In this document: one piece after another, positions 18,895-26,386 of the stretch
Position numbering within the stretch: position 1 is the first letter of the stretch
Layout of the letters: the number at the start of each line of letters is the position of its first letter
Assembly: GCA_002342175.1 (NCBI GenBank)
Contig: DDPL01000004.1
Span: forward strand, 60,351-86,736
Reading direction: 5' to 3'
DNA length: 26,386 nt
From: Legionellales bacterium UBA2469
GTDB taxonomy: Bacteria > Pseudomonadota > Gammaproteobacteria > Legionellales > Legionellaceae
The notes under the pieces: generated by a model
What the model was told of the DNA's origin: nothing
What the model saw: the letters and a program-made list of their open reading frames with translations, nothing else
The model's database searches: none
Program-made: the position numbers and the translations under genes

Positions 18895-21800
18895 CTATGA
18901 TTCGTGACTTAAATCGATATCAATACCCAATGCTTTTATCTCTTTTAACAACACATTAAACGATTCAGGCATTCCGGCATCCATTCGATGATCACCATCA
19001 ACGATGTTTTTGTAAATCTTTGTACGACCATTCACATCATCTGATTTAACTGTTAACATTTCCTGTAGAGTATAGGCTGCACCATATGCTTCAAGTGCCC
19101 ATACCTCCATTTCTCCGAAACGTTGTCCCCCAAACTGGGCTTTACCACCTAGAGGTTGTTGTGTGACTAAACTGTATGAGCCTGTTGAGCGCGCGTGCAT
19201 CTTATCATCAACCAAATGGTTAAGCTTTAACATGTACATATAGCCAACCGCAACTGGATTATCAAACTGATTACCCGTACGTCCGTCAAACAATACAATT
19301 TTACCATTTTCAGGCACATCTGCTAATTTTAACATTGATTTAATTTCAGCTTCACTTGCACCATCAAATACAGGGGTTGCCATAGGAACACCATTTCTAA
19401 GGTTTTCAGCAAGTTCGGATAATTCTTCATCATTTAGTGCAGACAATTGTATTCGTTGCAGGTCATGATTATAAATTTTATCCAAAAATTCACGTATATC
19501 TTTAGTAGAGGCTTTGTTGTTTAACATGCCATCAATCTTGTTGCCTAAAGCTTTCGCTGCAAGCCCTAAGTGCGTTTCGAGTACTTGACCAATGTTCATA
19601 CGCGAAGGTACACCTAATGGATTCAAGACGATATCAACAGGCGTTCCATCGGCCATATAAGGCATATCTTCCATCGGAACAACCACAGAGATAACCCCTT
19701 TGTTACCATGACGACCAGCCATTTTATCACCAGGTTGAATTCGACGTTTAACAGCCATGTATACTTTTACAATTTTTAGTACGCCTGGTGCTAAGTCATC
19801 TCCCTGTAAAATCTTCTTGCGGCCTTCATTAAAGCGTTTTTCAATTTCTTTATTTAATAACTCTAATTGACGTGCTAGCTGCTCTAATTGACTGCTGATT
19901 TTGTCATCAGTAACGCGAACATCAAACCATTTTTGGCGTTCGATCAATTGTAAAGCATCTTCAGTGATAACAGTATTTTGCTTCACTTGAGAAGGGCCTC
20001 CCACACACATTTGACCTTTTATTAAATCGAATGCACGTTGATATATATCTTCTTCTCTTAAACGTCGCTCATCTTGTAAGTCTTTACGTATTTCAGCGAG
20101 ATGGGCATCTTCTATACTTTTAGCTCGCGCGTCTTTTTCAATGCCATCGCGAGTAAAAATTTGAACGTCAATAACGGTTCCATTCATTCCTGATGGTACA
20201 CGTAACGAACTGTCCTTAACATCGGAAGCTTTCTCACCAAAGATAGCTCTTAAAAGTTTTTCTTCCGGGGTTAATTGGGTTTCACCCTTAGGTGTAACTT
20301 TACCTACCAAAATATCCCCTGCACGAACTTCGGCTCCAATGTATACAACTCCAGACTCATCCAATTTTGCTAATGCCGATTCACCAATGTTTGGAATATC
20401 TGACGTAATTTCTTCAGAACCCAATTTAGTATCACGAGCGATACAAGTTAATTCTTCAATATGAATTGTTGTGAAACGATCATCGCGAGCAATTCGTTCA
20501 GAAATTAAGATAGAGTCTTCGAAGTTGTATCCATTCCATGGCATGAAAGCGACGAGTAAATTTTGTCCTAAAGCCAATTCTCCAAGATCTGTACACGGTC
20601 CATCTGCAAGAATATCACCACGAGCAATGATATCACCTTGACTGACGATTGGTGTTTGATTCATACATGTATCTTGGTTAGAACGGAAGTACTTGGTTAG
20701 GTTGTAAATATCAACTCCAGTTTCACCAGCAGTGGTTTCATCTGTATTTACACGAATCACGATACGAGATGCATCAACCAAATCTACAATACCACCACGT
20801 TTGGCGACAACGGCTACGCCAGAATCGGCAGCAACGGTACGTTCCATCCCCGTTCCAACAAAGGGCTTTTCAGCACGCAATGTAGGTACAGCTTGTCGTT
20901 GCATGTTGGAACCCATTAATGCACGGTTCGCGTCATCATGCTCAAGGAACGGGATCAATGACGCTGCAACAGAGACGATCTGCTTTGGTGAAACATCCAT
21001 AAAATTAATTTTGTCGGGTGTTGTCAACGAAAATTCATTTTGGTGACGACAAGGTACCAAGTCTGTTTGAATCACACCATCTTTATCTAAAGGAATGTTG
21101 GATTGAGCAATATAATTGTCAACCTCTTCAATCGCTGATAAGTAAACAATATCATCGGTCACTTTGCCATTGATGACTCGACGGCATGGGGTTTCAATAA
21201 AACCATATTTATTGGTTCGGGCATAAACAGATAGTGAATTAATCAAACCAATGTTAGGCCCCTCTGGTGTTTCAATCGGGCATACGCGACCATAATGCGT
21301 GGTATGTACGTCACGGACTTCAAAACCAGCTCGTTCACGAGTTAAACCACCTGGCCCTAACGCTGAAACACGGCGTTTGTGTGTCACACCAGATAAAGGA
21401 TTCACCTGGTCCATAAACTGTGACAATTGACTTGAACCAAAAAATTCTTTAATAGCAGCAGAAACTGGTTTTGCATTTATCAAGTCTTGTGGCATTAGAT
21501 TTTCAGATTCCGCTAAGCTTAAACGTTCTTTAACAGCACGCTCAACGCGAACCAATCCCACTCTGAACTGATTTTCTGTCATCTCACCAACACTACGTAC
21601 ACGTCGATTACCCAAGTGATCGATATCATCGACAATGCCCTGACCATTACGAATAGCAATTAAAGTTTTAACAACATCCAAGATATCTTCTTTGGTTAAT
21701 GTTCCAGGACCTTCATCGGTTGTACGTCCTAGTCGACGATTGAATTTCATACGTCCGACTTCAGATAAATCATAACGCTCAGTTTCGAAGAATAAATTTT

Positions 21801-23001
21801 GGAACAATGCTTCCGCAGCATCCTTTGTAGGTGGTTCTCCAGGACGCATCATTCGATAAATTTCAACCAATGCTTCAAATGGTGATGTGGTTGAGTCTGC
21901 GCGTAATGTATCTGAAATATAAGGACCATGATCAATGTCATTGGTGTAAATAATTTCAAAATGTTCAATATGTGCATTTATAAATGTTTCAATCATCGTT
22001 TCTGAAATTTCAGAATTCGCCTCAGCGATCAACTCTCCTGTTTCAGTATTAATGACAGATTTTGCTAATACCTTTCCAACCAAATAAGAAGATGGAACAA
22101 GTAAATGAGTCATCTCATTCTTTTCCATCATTTTTACATGACGAGAGGTAATACGACGGCCCTGTTCAACAATAACTTCACCAGTAGGTTTATGAATGAT
22201 ATCAAATTGAGCAATCTCTCCCCGTAATCGAGAGGGAATTAAATCCAGTAAGAATTCACCCATTTGAATCTGACATCCGATGGATGTGAAAAAATGAGCT
22301 AAAATTTGTTCCACATCATATCCTAAAGCCCTTAAAATTACGGATACAGGTAATTTACGGCGTCTATCAATTCGTGCATATAAACAATCTTTAGGGTCAA
22401 ATTCAAAATCTAACCAAGAGCCACGGTAGGGAATGATTCGAGCAGAATATAATAATTTTCCAGATGAGTGTGTTTTTCCCTTATCATGCTCAAATATCAC
22501 ACCTGGTGAACGATGCAGCTGTGAAACAACGACACGTTCGGTTCCATTGATGATAAAGGTACCCTCTTCAGTCATGAGGGGCAATTCACCCATAAAGACT
22601 TCTTGTTCACGAATATCTTTAATCGGCTTTTGTTCTGTTGGTGCATCTTTGTCGTAGACTGTCAATCTAACTTTGACTCGCAGTGGAGCTGCAAAAGTTA
22701 AACCTCTTAGTTTACACTCTCTTACATTAAATGGAGCTTCACCTAAAGAGTAAGACACATAGTCTAGTCGTGCATTACCAGAAAAACTTTGGATGGGAAA
22801 AATCGATAAAAACGCTGTATGCAAACCTGTTTTAGAAAAATCAGTATTGGAATGACCTGTTCCAATGAAATCATGATAAGAATTAAGCTGGATTTCGAGA
22901 AGGTTAGGAATCTGTATTTGGTCACTCTGTTTGCCAAAGCTCTTGCGAAATCGTTTTTTTTCAGCGAAAGAAAATGTGGGGTGAGCATTTGCTTTGGTCA
23001 T
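18895..23001 (-). CDS. rpoB: DNA-directed RNA polymerase subunit beta
   Basis: The beta subunit forms the other half of the RNA polymerase catalytic cleft. The product has 1368 residues (E. coli 1342; I recall the same length in Legionella). Landmarks include [10 protein letters not shown], the rifampicin-binding region [10 protein letters not shown] to [18 protein letters not shown] near residues 523-560, [10 protein letters not shown], and the C-terminal [20 protein letters not shown] shared with the beta' interface. Key Rif residues equivalent to E. coli Asp516, His526 and Ser531 are unchanged (531, 541, 546), so no classical resistance change is seen. Two nearby positions differ: Val533 for Asn518 and Gly538 for Glu523. 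A GAGGA ribosome-binding sequence precedes the ATG. Confidence 0.99.
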   Translation of the reverse strand: MTKANAHPTFSFAEKKRFRKSFGKQSDQIQIPNLLEIQLNSYHDFIGTGHSNTDFSKTGLHTAFLSIFPIQSFSGNARLDYVSYSLGEAPFNVRECKLRGLTFAAPLRVKVRLTVYDKDAPTEQKPIKDIREQEVFMGELPLMTEEGTFIINGTERVVVSQLHRSPGVIFEHDKGKTHSSGKLLYSARIIPYRGSWLDFEFDPKDCLYARIDRRRKLPVSVILRALGYDVEQILAHFFTSIGCQIQMGEFLLDLIPSRLRGEIAQFDIIHKPTGEVIVEQGRRITSRHVKMMEKNEMTHLLVPSSYLVGKVLAKSVINTETGELIAEANSEISETMIETFINAHIEHFEIIYTNDIDHGPYISDTLRADSTTSPFEALVEIYRMMRPGEPPTKDAAEALFQNLFFETERYDLSEVGRMKFNRRLGRTTDEGPGTLTKEDILDVVKTLIAIRNGQGIVDDIDHLGNRRVRSVGEMTENQFRVGLVRVERAVKERLSLAESENLMPQDLINAKPVSAAIKEFFGSSQLSQFMDQVNPLSGVTHKRRVSALGPGGLTRERAGFEVRDVHTTHYGRVCPIETPEGPNIGLINSLSVYARTNKYGFIETPCRRVINGKVTDDIVYLSAIEEVDNYIAQSNIPLDKDGVIQTDLVPCRHQNEFSLTTPDKINFMDVSPKQIVSVAASLIPFLEHDDANRALMGSNMQRQAVPTLRAEKPFVGTGMERTVAADSGVAVVAKRGGIVDLVDASRIVIRVNTDETTAGETGVDIYNLTKYFRSNQDTCMNQTPIVSQGDIIARGDILADGPCTDLGELALGQNLLVAFMPWNGYNFEDSILISERIARDDRFTTIHIEELTCIARDTKLGSEEITSDIPNIGESALAKLDESGVVYIGAEVRAGDILVGKVTPKGETQLTPEEKLLRAIFGEKASDVKDSSLRVPSGMNGTVIDVQIFTRDGIEKDARAKSIEDAHLAEIRKDLQDERRLREEDIYQRAFDLIKGQMCVGGPSQVKQNTVITEDALQLIERQKWFDVRVTDDKISSQLEQLARQLELLNKEIEKRFNEGRKKILQGDDLAPGVLKIVKVYMAVKRRIQPGDKMAGRHGNKGVISVVVPMEDMPYMADGTPVDIVLNPLGVPSRMNIGQVLETHLGLAAKALGNKIDGMLNNKASTKDIREFLDKIYNHDLQRIQLSALNDEELSELAENLRNGVPMATPVFDGASEAEIKSMLKLADVPENGKIVLFDGRTGNQFDNPVAVGYMYMLKLNHLVDDKMHARSTGSYSLVTQQPLGGKAQFGGQRFGEMEVWALEAYGAAYTLQEMLTVKSDDVNGRTKIYKNIVDGDHRMDAGMPESFNVLLKEIKALGIDIDLSHES

Positions 23002-23047
23002 ATTTAATCCTCTTTCAGATGATCATTGTCAATTTACAAAAACGTTA

Positions 23048-23077
23048 AACCCAGGCGTGAAAAAACACGTCTGGGTT
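23048..23077 (-). terminator. Hairpin (attenuator or RNA-processing site) between rplL and rpoB
   Basis: In the 93-nt rplL-rpoB gap, AACCCAG-A-CGTG pairs with CACG-C-CTGGGTT around a loop of six T, giving 11 pairs with one mismatch. Sequence after it is TAACGTTTTTG, a displaced and interrupted T-run, so termination would be weak. In E. coli the same gap holds a partial terminator and an RNase III cleavage site that lower polymerase output relative to L7/L12. Position and shape suggest the same job here; the primary sequence itself I cannot match. Confidence 0.55.
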
Positions 23078-23094
23078 AAAAAAATAGAGTTAAA

Positions 23095-23472
23095 TTATTT
23101 AATCTCTACTGTAGCACCAGCTTCTTCTAATTGTTTTTTCATAGATTCAGCATCAGCTTTAGAAACACCTTCTTTAACAGGTGATGGAACGCCTTCAACT
23201 AAGTCTTTAGCTTCTTTTAAGCCTAAACCAGTAATTGTACGGATAGCTTTAATAACGTTTACTTTGTTATCACCAAAACCGGTCATTACTACGTTGAATT
23301 CTGTTTTTTCTTCAGCAGCAGCGGCAGGTGCAGCAGCGGCAGCAGCAACTGGCATAGCCATAGCAGCAGCAGAAACATTGAATTTTTCTTCCATTGCTTC
23401 AATTAAATCAACAACTTCCATTACAGACATTTTTGAGATGGCTTCTAAAATATCGTTTTGAGAAATAGCCAT
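23095..23472 (-). CDS. rplL: 50S ribosomal protein L7/L12
   Basis: L7/L12 is the multicopy stalk protein that recruits translational GTPases. The 125-residue product has the three expected parts: an N-terminal dimerisation domain ([20 protein letters not shown]), an Ala-rich flexible hinge (residues about 37-55, [18 protein letters not shown]), and a C-terminal factor-binding domain with [20 protein letters not shown] and a final GATVEIK. The ATG at 23472 is preceded by AGGAG. A 41-nt gap behind rplJ contains a short TTTA tandem repeat. The strong ribosome-binding site fits the need for several L7/L12 copies per L10. Confidence 0.99.
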   Translation of the reverse strand: MAISQNDILEAISKMSVMEVVDLIEAMEEKFNVSAAAMAMPVAAAAAAPAAAAEEKTEFNVVMTGFGDNKVNVIKAIRTITGLGLKEAKDLVEGVPSPVKEGVSKADAESMKKQLEEAGATVEIK

Positions 23473-23513
23473 TATGTACTCCTAATAAATAAATAAATTA
23501 CACGACTTGTATG

Positions 23514-24038
23514 CTATGCAGATTTCGCATCCTTAATAGCAACGATTGTTCGAACCAGTTTAGATTTTGGCTCAGCAATTGTACGCACCATTTTTTCAAT
23601 TGGCGCACGCATGACATAAAGTAACTTCGCCAGTGCTTCGTCACGAGTTGGTAAACTCGCAATTGCTTCAAGGTGTTCGGCACCGAATGCTTTACCACTA
23701 ACAGATAATGCCTTGATATCTAATTTTTCATAGTTCTTAGCATAGTCTTTTAATAGTCTTGCAGCATCGCTTGGTGCTTCCATCGATAAAGCAATAAATA
23801 AAGGACCAACCAACTTCTCACTGAGACATGCAAATGAAGTATCTTCAAACGCACGACGAGCTAGGTTATTTGGGACTACTCTCAAATAAACATCAGCTTT
23901 GCGCGCAGCAGCACGTAATTGAGTCATTTGGTTAACGGTTAAGCCACGATAATCAGCAACAACTGCTGACAGAGCCTTTTTCGCTACCTGATTTACTTCT
24001 TGAACAACCACTTTTTTAGCAGCTAAAGACAATGTCAC
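23514..24038 (-). CDS. rplJ: 50S ribosomal protein L10
   Basis: L10 anchors L7/L12 dimers to the ribosome to form the stalk, and the L10-L12 complex represses its own operon. I choose the GTG at 24038, giving 174 residues starting MTLSLAAKKVVVQEV, because AAGGAGG (24053-24047), a near-perfect Shine-Dalgarno, lies 8 nt upstream. A longer in-frame reading from 24062 would place that site inside the coding region and adds residues foreign to the family. The body shows AVVADYRGLTVNQMTQLRAAA and LRVVPNNLARRAFEDTSF, and a C-terminal helical L12-binding part. It is slightly longer than E. coli L10 (165). Confidence 0.96.
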   Translation of the reverse strand: MTLSLAAKKVVVQEVNQVAKKALSAVVADYRGLTVNQMTQLRAAARKADVYLRVVPNNLARRAFEDTSFACLSEKLVGPLFIALSMEAPSDAARLLKDYAKNYEKLDIKALSVSGKAFGAEHLEAIASLPTRDEALAKLLYVMRAPIEKMVRTIAEPKSKLVRTIVAIKDAKSA

Positions 24039-24198
24039 GTTACGGACCTCCTTCGTTAACAAATCCGTATGGATTTGTGGAAATGGTGCGTGTTATTCAC
24101 ACGACACCGTCTGCGCAGGATATTAAGCTTTCACACCTGCGGTCTTCGACGGCATCGATATACAATGCCGTGAAACTTTTTTTAAATGGTGGATTATT
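24039..24198 (-). promoter_or_regulatory. L10 leader (autoregulatory mRNA leader of rplJ-rplL)
   Basis: The 160-nt gap between rplA and rplJ contains the core of the L10 leader. In the gene direction GCCGTC (24153-24148), GAAGAC and CGCAGG (24141-24136) face CCTGCG (24119-24114), CA and GACGG (24111-24107). This two-helix element with an asymmetric internal loop is the kink-turn bound by L10-L12 in known leaders. Further stems are GGTG-CGTGT with ACACG-CACC (24085-24108), CGGCAT with ATGCCG (24150-24170), which competes with the core, and an 8-bp stem just before the ribosome-binding site. Repression of rplJ-rplL translation by L10-L12 is known for the family and inferred here. Confidence 0.87.
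24059..24078 (-). promoter_or_regulatory. Hairpin immediately upstream of the rplJ ribosome-binding site
   Basis: ACAAATCC and GGATTTGT form a perfect 8-bp stem with the loop ATAC, ending 5 nt before AAGGAGG. The loop and first stem bases also read TACGGA, complementary to TCCGTA (24046-24041) between the Shine-Dalgarno and the GTG. The two pairings exclude each other: one leaves the ribosome-binding site free, the other places it in a closed loop. This would suit a translational switch linked to the L10-L12 kink-turn upstream. Confidence 0.5.
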
Positions 24199-24894
24199 TT
24201 ACACAGATACTGATGTTAAATCAAGTACCAATCCAGGACCCATTGTTGAAGATAAAGTGATCTTCTTAATATAAATACCTTTCGCAGATGCAGGTTTTAA
24301 TCTTTTTAAATCGGAAACCAATGCATTGACGTTTTCAATGATATCTTCTGGTGCAAAAGAAACCTTTCCAACTGTGCAGTGAATAATACCATTTTTGTCT
24401 GTACGATACCGAACCTGACCTGATTTTGCATCACGAACAGCATTTTCTATTTGCATGGTTACAGTTCCTACCTTAGGATTTGGCATTAAACCACGAGGTC
24501 CTAAAATTTGTCCCAATTGACCAACAATACGCATTGCATCAGGTGTTGCAATCACCACATCAAATGGCATTTGACCTGCTTTGATTTCTTCAGCTAAATC
24601 TTCGAATCCAACACGATCGGCTCCAGCTGCTTTAGCTTTTTCAGCCATATCACCTTGAGCAAAAACTGCAACACGTACAGTTTTACCAGTACCTTTAGGC
24701 AATAAAGTAGAAGAACGAACGACTTGATCAGATTTGCGGGGATCCACACCTAAGTTAACAGCAATATCAATGCTTTCGTTAAATTTTTTGGATGCAAATT
24801 TCTTTAATAATACAACAGCATCAGCTGCTTTATGAATAGACCCAGGAACAACTGATTCATTAATTAATTTTTGATGTTTAGTTAATTTCGCCAT
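24199..24894 (-). CDS. rplA: 50S ribosomal protein L1
   Basis: L1 forms the mobile stalk at the ribosomal E site and is the translational repressor of the L11 operon. The 231-residue product (E. coli 234) has the two L1 domains: [20 protein letters not shown] near residues 39-58, [17 protein letters not shown], the domain-II region with [20 protein letters not shown], and the signature [16 protein letters not shown]. The C-terminal RNA-binding stretch reads [19 protein letters not shown]. It starts 2 nt after rplK, which makes translation coupling with L11 very likely. After its stop comes the L10 leader. Confidence 0.99.
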   Translation of the reverse strand: MAKLTKHQKLINESVVPGSIHKAADAVVLLKKFASKKFNESIDIAVNLGVDPRKSDQVVRSSTLLPKGTGKTVRVAVFAQGDMAEKAKAAGADRVGFEDLAEEIKAGQMPFDVVIATPDAMRIVGQLGQILGPRGLMPNPKVGTVTMQIENAVRDAKSGQVRYRTDKNGIIHCTVGKVSFAPEDIIENVNALVSDLKRLKPASAKGIYIKKITLSSTMGPGLVLDLTSVSV

Positions 24895-24896
24895 GA

Positions 24897-25328
24897 TTAT
24901 GCTCCCTCGACGTCAATACCCATACTGCGAGCAGTACCAGCGATAGTGTTAATAGCAGCCTGCTCATCAGCAGCAGTTAAATCAGGCTCTTTCATCTTGG
25001 CGATGTCTAACAATTGTTGCCGTGACACTTTACCTACTTTTTTAGTATTTGGGTTAGAGCTTCCGCTTGTAATCCCAATTGCTTTTTTCAATAACACAGA
25101 AGCCGGTGGCGTTTTTAATTGGAAGGTGAAGGAACGATCTGAGTATACGCTAATAACAACTGGAATAGGAAGGCCTGGTTCTAAATGTTGTGTAGCAGCA
25201 TTGAACTCTTTACAGAAACCCATAATGTTCACGCCACGTTGCCCCAACGCAGGACCAACTGGAGGACTTGGGTTAGCTTTGCCCGCTGGAATTTGAAGCT
25301 TAATATAAGCATCTATTTTTTTTGCCAT
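24897..25328 (-). CDS. rplK: 50S ribosomal protein L11
   Basis: L11 binds the GTPase-associated region of 23S rRNA and is needed for RelA activation. The 143-residue product (E. coli 142) starts with [20 protein letters not shown] and [19 protein letters not shown], the N-terminal thiostrepton-proximal domain, then the linker and the rRNA-binding C-terminal domain with [20 protein letters not shown] and [13 protein letters not shown]. Lysines equivalent to PrmA methylation sites occur but I do not assign them. The ATG has AGGAG a few bases before it and lies behind a candidate L1-binding site. Confidence 0.99.
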   Translation of the reverse strand: MAKKIDAYIKLQIPAGKANPSPPVGPALGQRGVNIMGFCKEFNAATQHLEPGLPIPVVISVYSDRSFTFQLKTPPASVLLKKAIGITSGSSNPNTKKVGKVSRQQLLDIAKMKEPDLTAADEQAAINTIAGTARSMGIDVEGA

Positions 25329-25345
25329 GTTTTACTCCTAAAAAT

Positions 25346-25380
25346 GGGTCAACGTCTTAGAATAATTTCTTCGACTCCCC
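25346..25380 (-). promoter_or_regulatory. Candidate L1-binding translational operator before rplK
   Basis: In the 64-nt nusG-rplK gap, GGG pairs with CCC and GTC with GAC across an asymmetric internal loop (GA opposite GTTGA). A further AGAA/TTCT stem closes the top. In known L11 operons, L1 binds a structure in the rplK leader that mimics its 23S rRNA site, with a short G/C helix beside a GA-containing loop. This match of shape and position, just 17 nt before the start, supports the call. The helices are short, and I compared it only from memory. Confidence 0.5.
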
Positions 25381-25392
25381 TAACAAAAATTC

Positions 25393-25938
25393 TTATGATT
25401 TTTCAACTTGATTAAATTCAAGTTCAACAGGTGTTGAACGTCCAAAGATAAGGACGGATACACGCAGTTTATTTTTTTCGTAATTAACTTCTTCGACAAT
25501 ACCATTAAAGTCCACAAATGGGCCTTCTTTAACACGAACCACTTCGCCGGGTTCAAATAAGATTTTTGGTCTTGGTTTTGTAGCACCCTCTTCTACTCGT
25601 TGTAAAATAGAATTTGCTTCTTTTTCAGAAATAGGTGTTGGTGATTGACTTGTTCCACCAATAAAACCGAATACACGGGGAATTGATCGAACCATATGCC
25701 ATGTTTGGTCATCCATAATCATTTGAACTAAAACATAGCCTGGGAAAAATTTTCGCGTACTTTTGCGTTTTTGACCAGCACGCATCTCAACGACTTCTTC
25801 AGATGGAACTACAATTTCACCAAATTTATCAGTGACATTTTGTAACTGCGCACGTTGCATGATTTCACGCATTACAAAATTTTCGTATCCAGAATAGGCA
25901 TGTACGACATACCATTGTTTCGTTTTATTATCTTCCAC
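25393..25938 (-). CDS. nusG: Transcription termination/antitermination factor NusG
   Basis: NusG binds RNA polymerase through its N-terminal domain and S10 or Rho through its C-terminal domain, coupling transcription with translation. The 181-residue product equals E. coli NusG in length. The NGN domain shows [16 protein letters not shown] near residues 7-22, then [14 protein letters not shown] and [17 protein letters not shown]. The C-terminal KOW domain reads [20 protein letters not shown]. The start is GTG at 25938. Its ribosome-binding sequence (GGTGAGA) overlaps the secE stop, which lies 7 nt upstream, so secE and nusG are tightly coupled. Confidence 0.99.
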   Translation of the reverse strand: MEDNKTKQWYVVHAYSGYENFVMREIMQRAQLQNVTDKFGEIVVPSEEVVEMRAGQKRKSTRKFFPGYVLVQMIMDDQTWHMVRSIPRVFGFIGGTSQSPTPISEKEANSILQRVEEGATKPRPKILFEPGEVVRVKEGPFVDFNGIVEEVNYEKNKLRVSVLIFGRSTPVELEFNQVEKS

Positions 25939-25945
25939 GGTTATC

Positions 25946-26293
25946 TCACCCTAAACGTGCTAATTTAGCAATTAACCAAATCATTAAGTTATCTAATAAC
26001 CAAAGCATTACCCCAGTTACAGCAACCATTATTATAACGATTAATGTTGTTTGAACAGTTTCTTGTTTTGTGGGCCAAACAACTTTTTTTAATTCTGAAT
26101 ATGCATTTTCAAACAATACACGCAATTCATCACAAGTTTCTGTAAACCAAAACAATGCGATACACGCTAACACCCCTGAAGTCCATAACGCAAAATTCAT
26201 AATGGGTGAGAGTTTCACTAAAATGTGTACTGCTAATGTTACCATTGTTAACAGGACTATCGCTGTCCATAAATATATATTTTTTGCTTGCAT
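25946..26293 (-). CDS. secE: SecE, protein translocase subunit
   Basis: SecE clamps and stabilises SecY in the inner membrane. From the ATG at 26293 the product is 115 residues (E. coli 127) with three hydrophobic segments: [19 protein letters not shown] (residues about 8-26), an [15 protein letters not shown] segment near residue 37, and a C-terminal [17 protein letters not shown]. The conserved amphipathic stretch [17 protein letters not shown] precedes the last one. A longer in-frame reading from a TTG at 26347 would run into the tRNA and is rejected. No Shine-Dalgarno sequence is visible in the 24 nt between the tRNA 3' end and the ATG. Its partner secY is at the far end of this window. 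Confidence 0.95.
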   Translation of the reverse strand: MQAKNIYLWTAIVLLTMVTLAVHILVKLSPIMNFALWTSGVLACIALFWFTETCDELRVLFENAYSELKKVVWPTKQETVQTTLIVIIMVAVTGVMLWLLDNLMIWLIAKLARLG

Positions 26294-26317
26294 CGGGATT
26301 CTATTGTTTAAAAGGTT

Positions 26318-26386
26318 TGGCAGGCCAGGAGGGGATCGAACCCCCAACCTGCGGTTTTGGAGACCGCCGCTCTGCCAATTGAGCTA
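26318..26386 (-). tRNA. tRNA-Trp, anticodon CCA (5' end outside window)
   Basis: The gene-direction sequence from the window edge contains a complete D-arm (TAGCTCAATTGGCAGAGC), an anticodon stem-loop with loop CTCCAAA and anticodon CCA, variable loop AGGTT, T-stem GGGGG with one G-U pair, T-loop TTCGATC, the 3' acceptor strand CTGGCCT, discriminator G and an encoded CCA. The first seven acceptor bases, expected to read AGGCCAG, lie beyond the window. It is 24 nt upstream of secE and shows no terminator, so it is probably cotranscribed with secE-nusG, as in several gammaproteobacteria. Confidence 0.97.

Noticed and set aside
24039..24062. Longer rplJ reading from 24062
   Set aside because: It would put the strong AAGGAGG site inside the coding region and adds eight foreign residues. 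The GTG at 24038 is better placed.
24150..24195. Promoter before rplJ within the L10 leader
   Set aside because: TTTAAA and TATATC are the best pair I see, each weak. The region is better explained as a structured leader.
25377..25405. TTGAAA at the end of nusG as the -35 of an rplK promoter
   Set aside because: The matching -10 position reads TTAGGG, a poor fit, so I do not call a promoter here even though E. coli has one in this gap.
1608..25415. Many plus-strand open frames of 60-155 codons across the window
   Set aside because: All lie opposite well-identified minus-strand genes, show no family resemblance and have no consistent ribosome-binding sites. They are shadow frames.
26294..26347. 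Longer secE reading from TTG at 26347
   Set aside because: It begins inside the T-arm of tRNA-Trp and adds residues not found in SecE. The ATG at 26293 gives a normal SecE.

Overview
This window is one long, gap-poor block of translation and transcription machinery, all on the minus strand. Read in the gene direction (high to low coordinates) it runs: tRNA-Trp (5' end cut by the window), secE, nusG, rplK, rplA, rplJ, rplL, rpoB, rpoC, rpsL, rpsG, fusA, tuf, rpsJ, rplC, rplD, rplW, rplB, rpsS, rplV, rpsC, rplP, rpmC, rpsQ, rplN, rplX, rplE, rpsN, rpsH, rplF, rplR, rpsE, rpmD, rplO and secY (3' end cut). These are the rif, str, S10 and spc clusters joined end to end. I found no mobile element, CRISPR array, rRNA or plus-strand gene.

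The organism looks like an AT-rich gammaproteobacterium. The proteins align closely with Escherichia coli counterparts, SecE has the three-membrane-segment form, and tRNA-Trp-secE-nusG plus a joined rif-str-S10 order is known from lineages such as Legionella and Coxiella. The start of RpoC and the RpoB length (1368 residues) also recall Legionellales. This placement is an inference from memory of those families, not from a search.

Layout and control. (1) 23.0-26.4 kb: secretion and elongation factors and the ribosomal stalk. A candidate L1-binding site lies before rplK and a recognisable L10 leader lies before rplJ. (2) 14.5-23.0 kb: the RNA polymerase beta and beta' genes. A hairpin lies at each boundary: rplL-rpoB, rpoB-rpoC (terminator-like, with a T-run) and rpoC-rpsL. 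(3) 10.2-14.5 kb: str genes behind a near-consensus sigma70-type promoter. (4) 5.2-10.2 kb: S10 genes, only 11 nt behind tuf, so the classical S10 leader is absent. (5) 1-5.2 kb: spc genes behind their own predicted promoter.

Most intergenic gaps are 1-20 nt or overlaps (ATGA or TAATG), consistent with translational coupling. The longest gene-free stretch is the 160-nt L10 leader; no gap exceeds 300 nt.

The main anomalies are a single-base frameshift in rplP (L16), probably a sequence error; a four-cysteine zinc-ribbon motif in a long-form S14; a short insertion in S7; a TTG start giving RpoC a 14-residue extension; and the hairpins around rpoB and rpoC. I do not see a previously undescribed biological system here.
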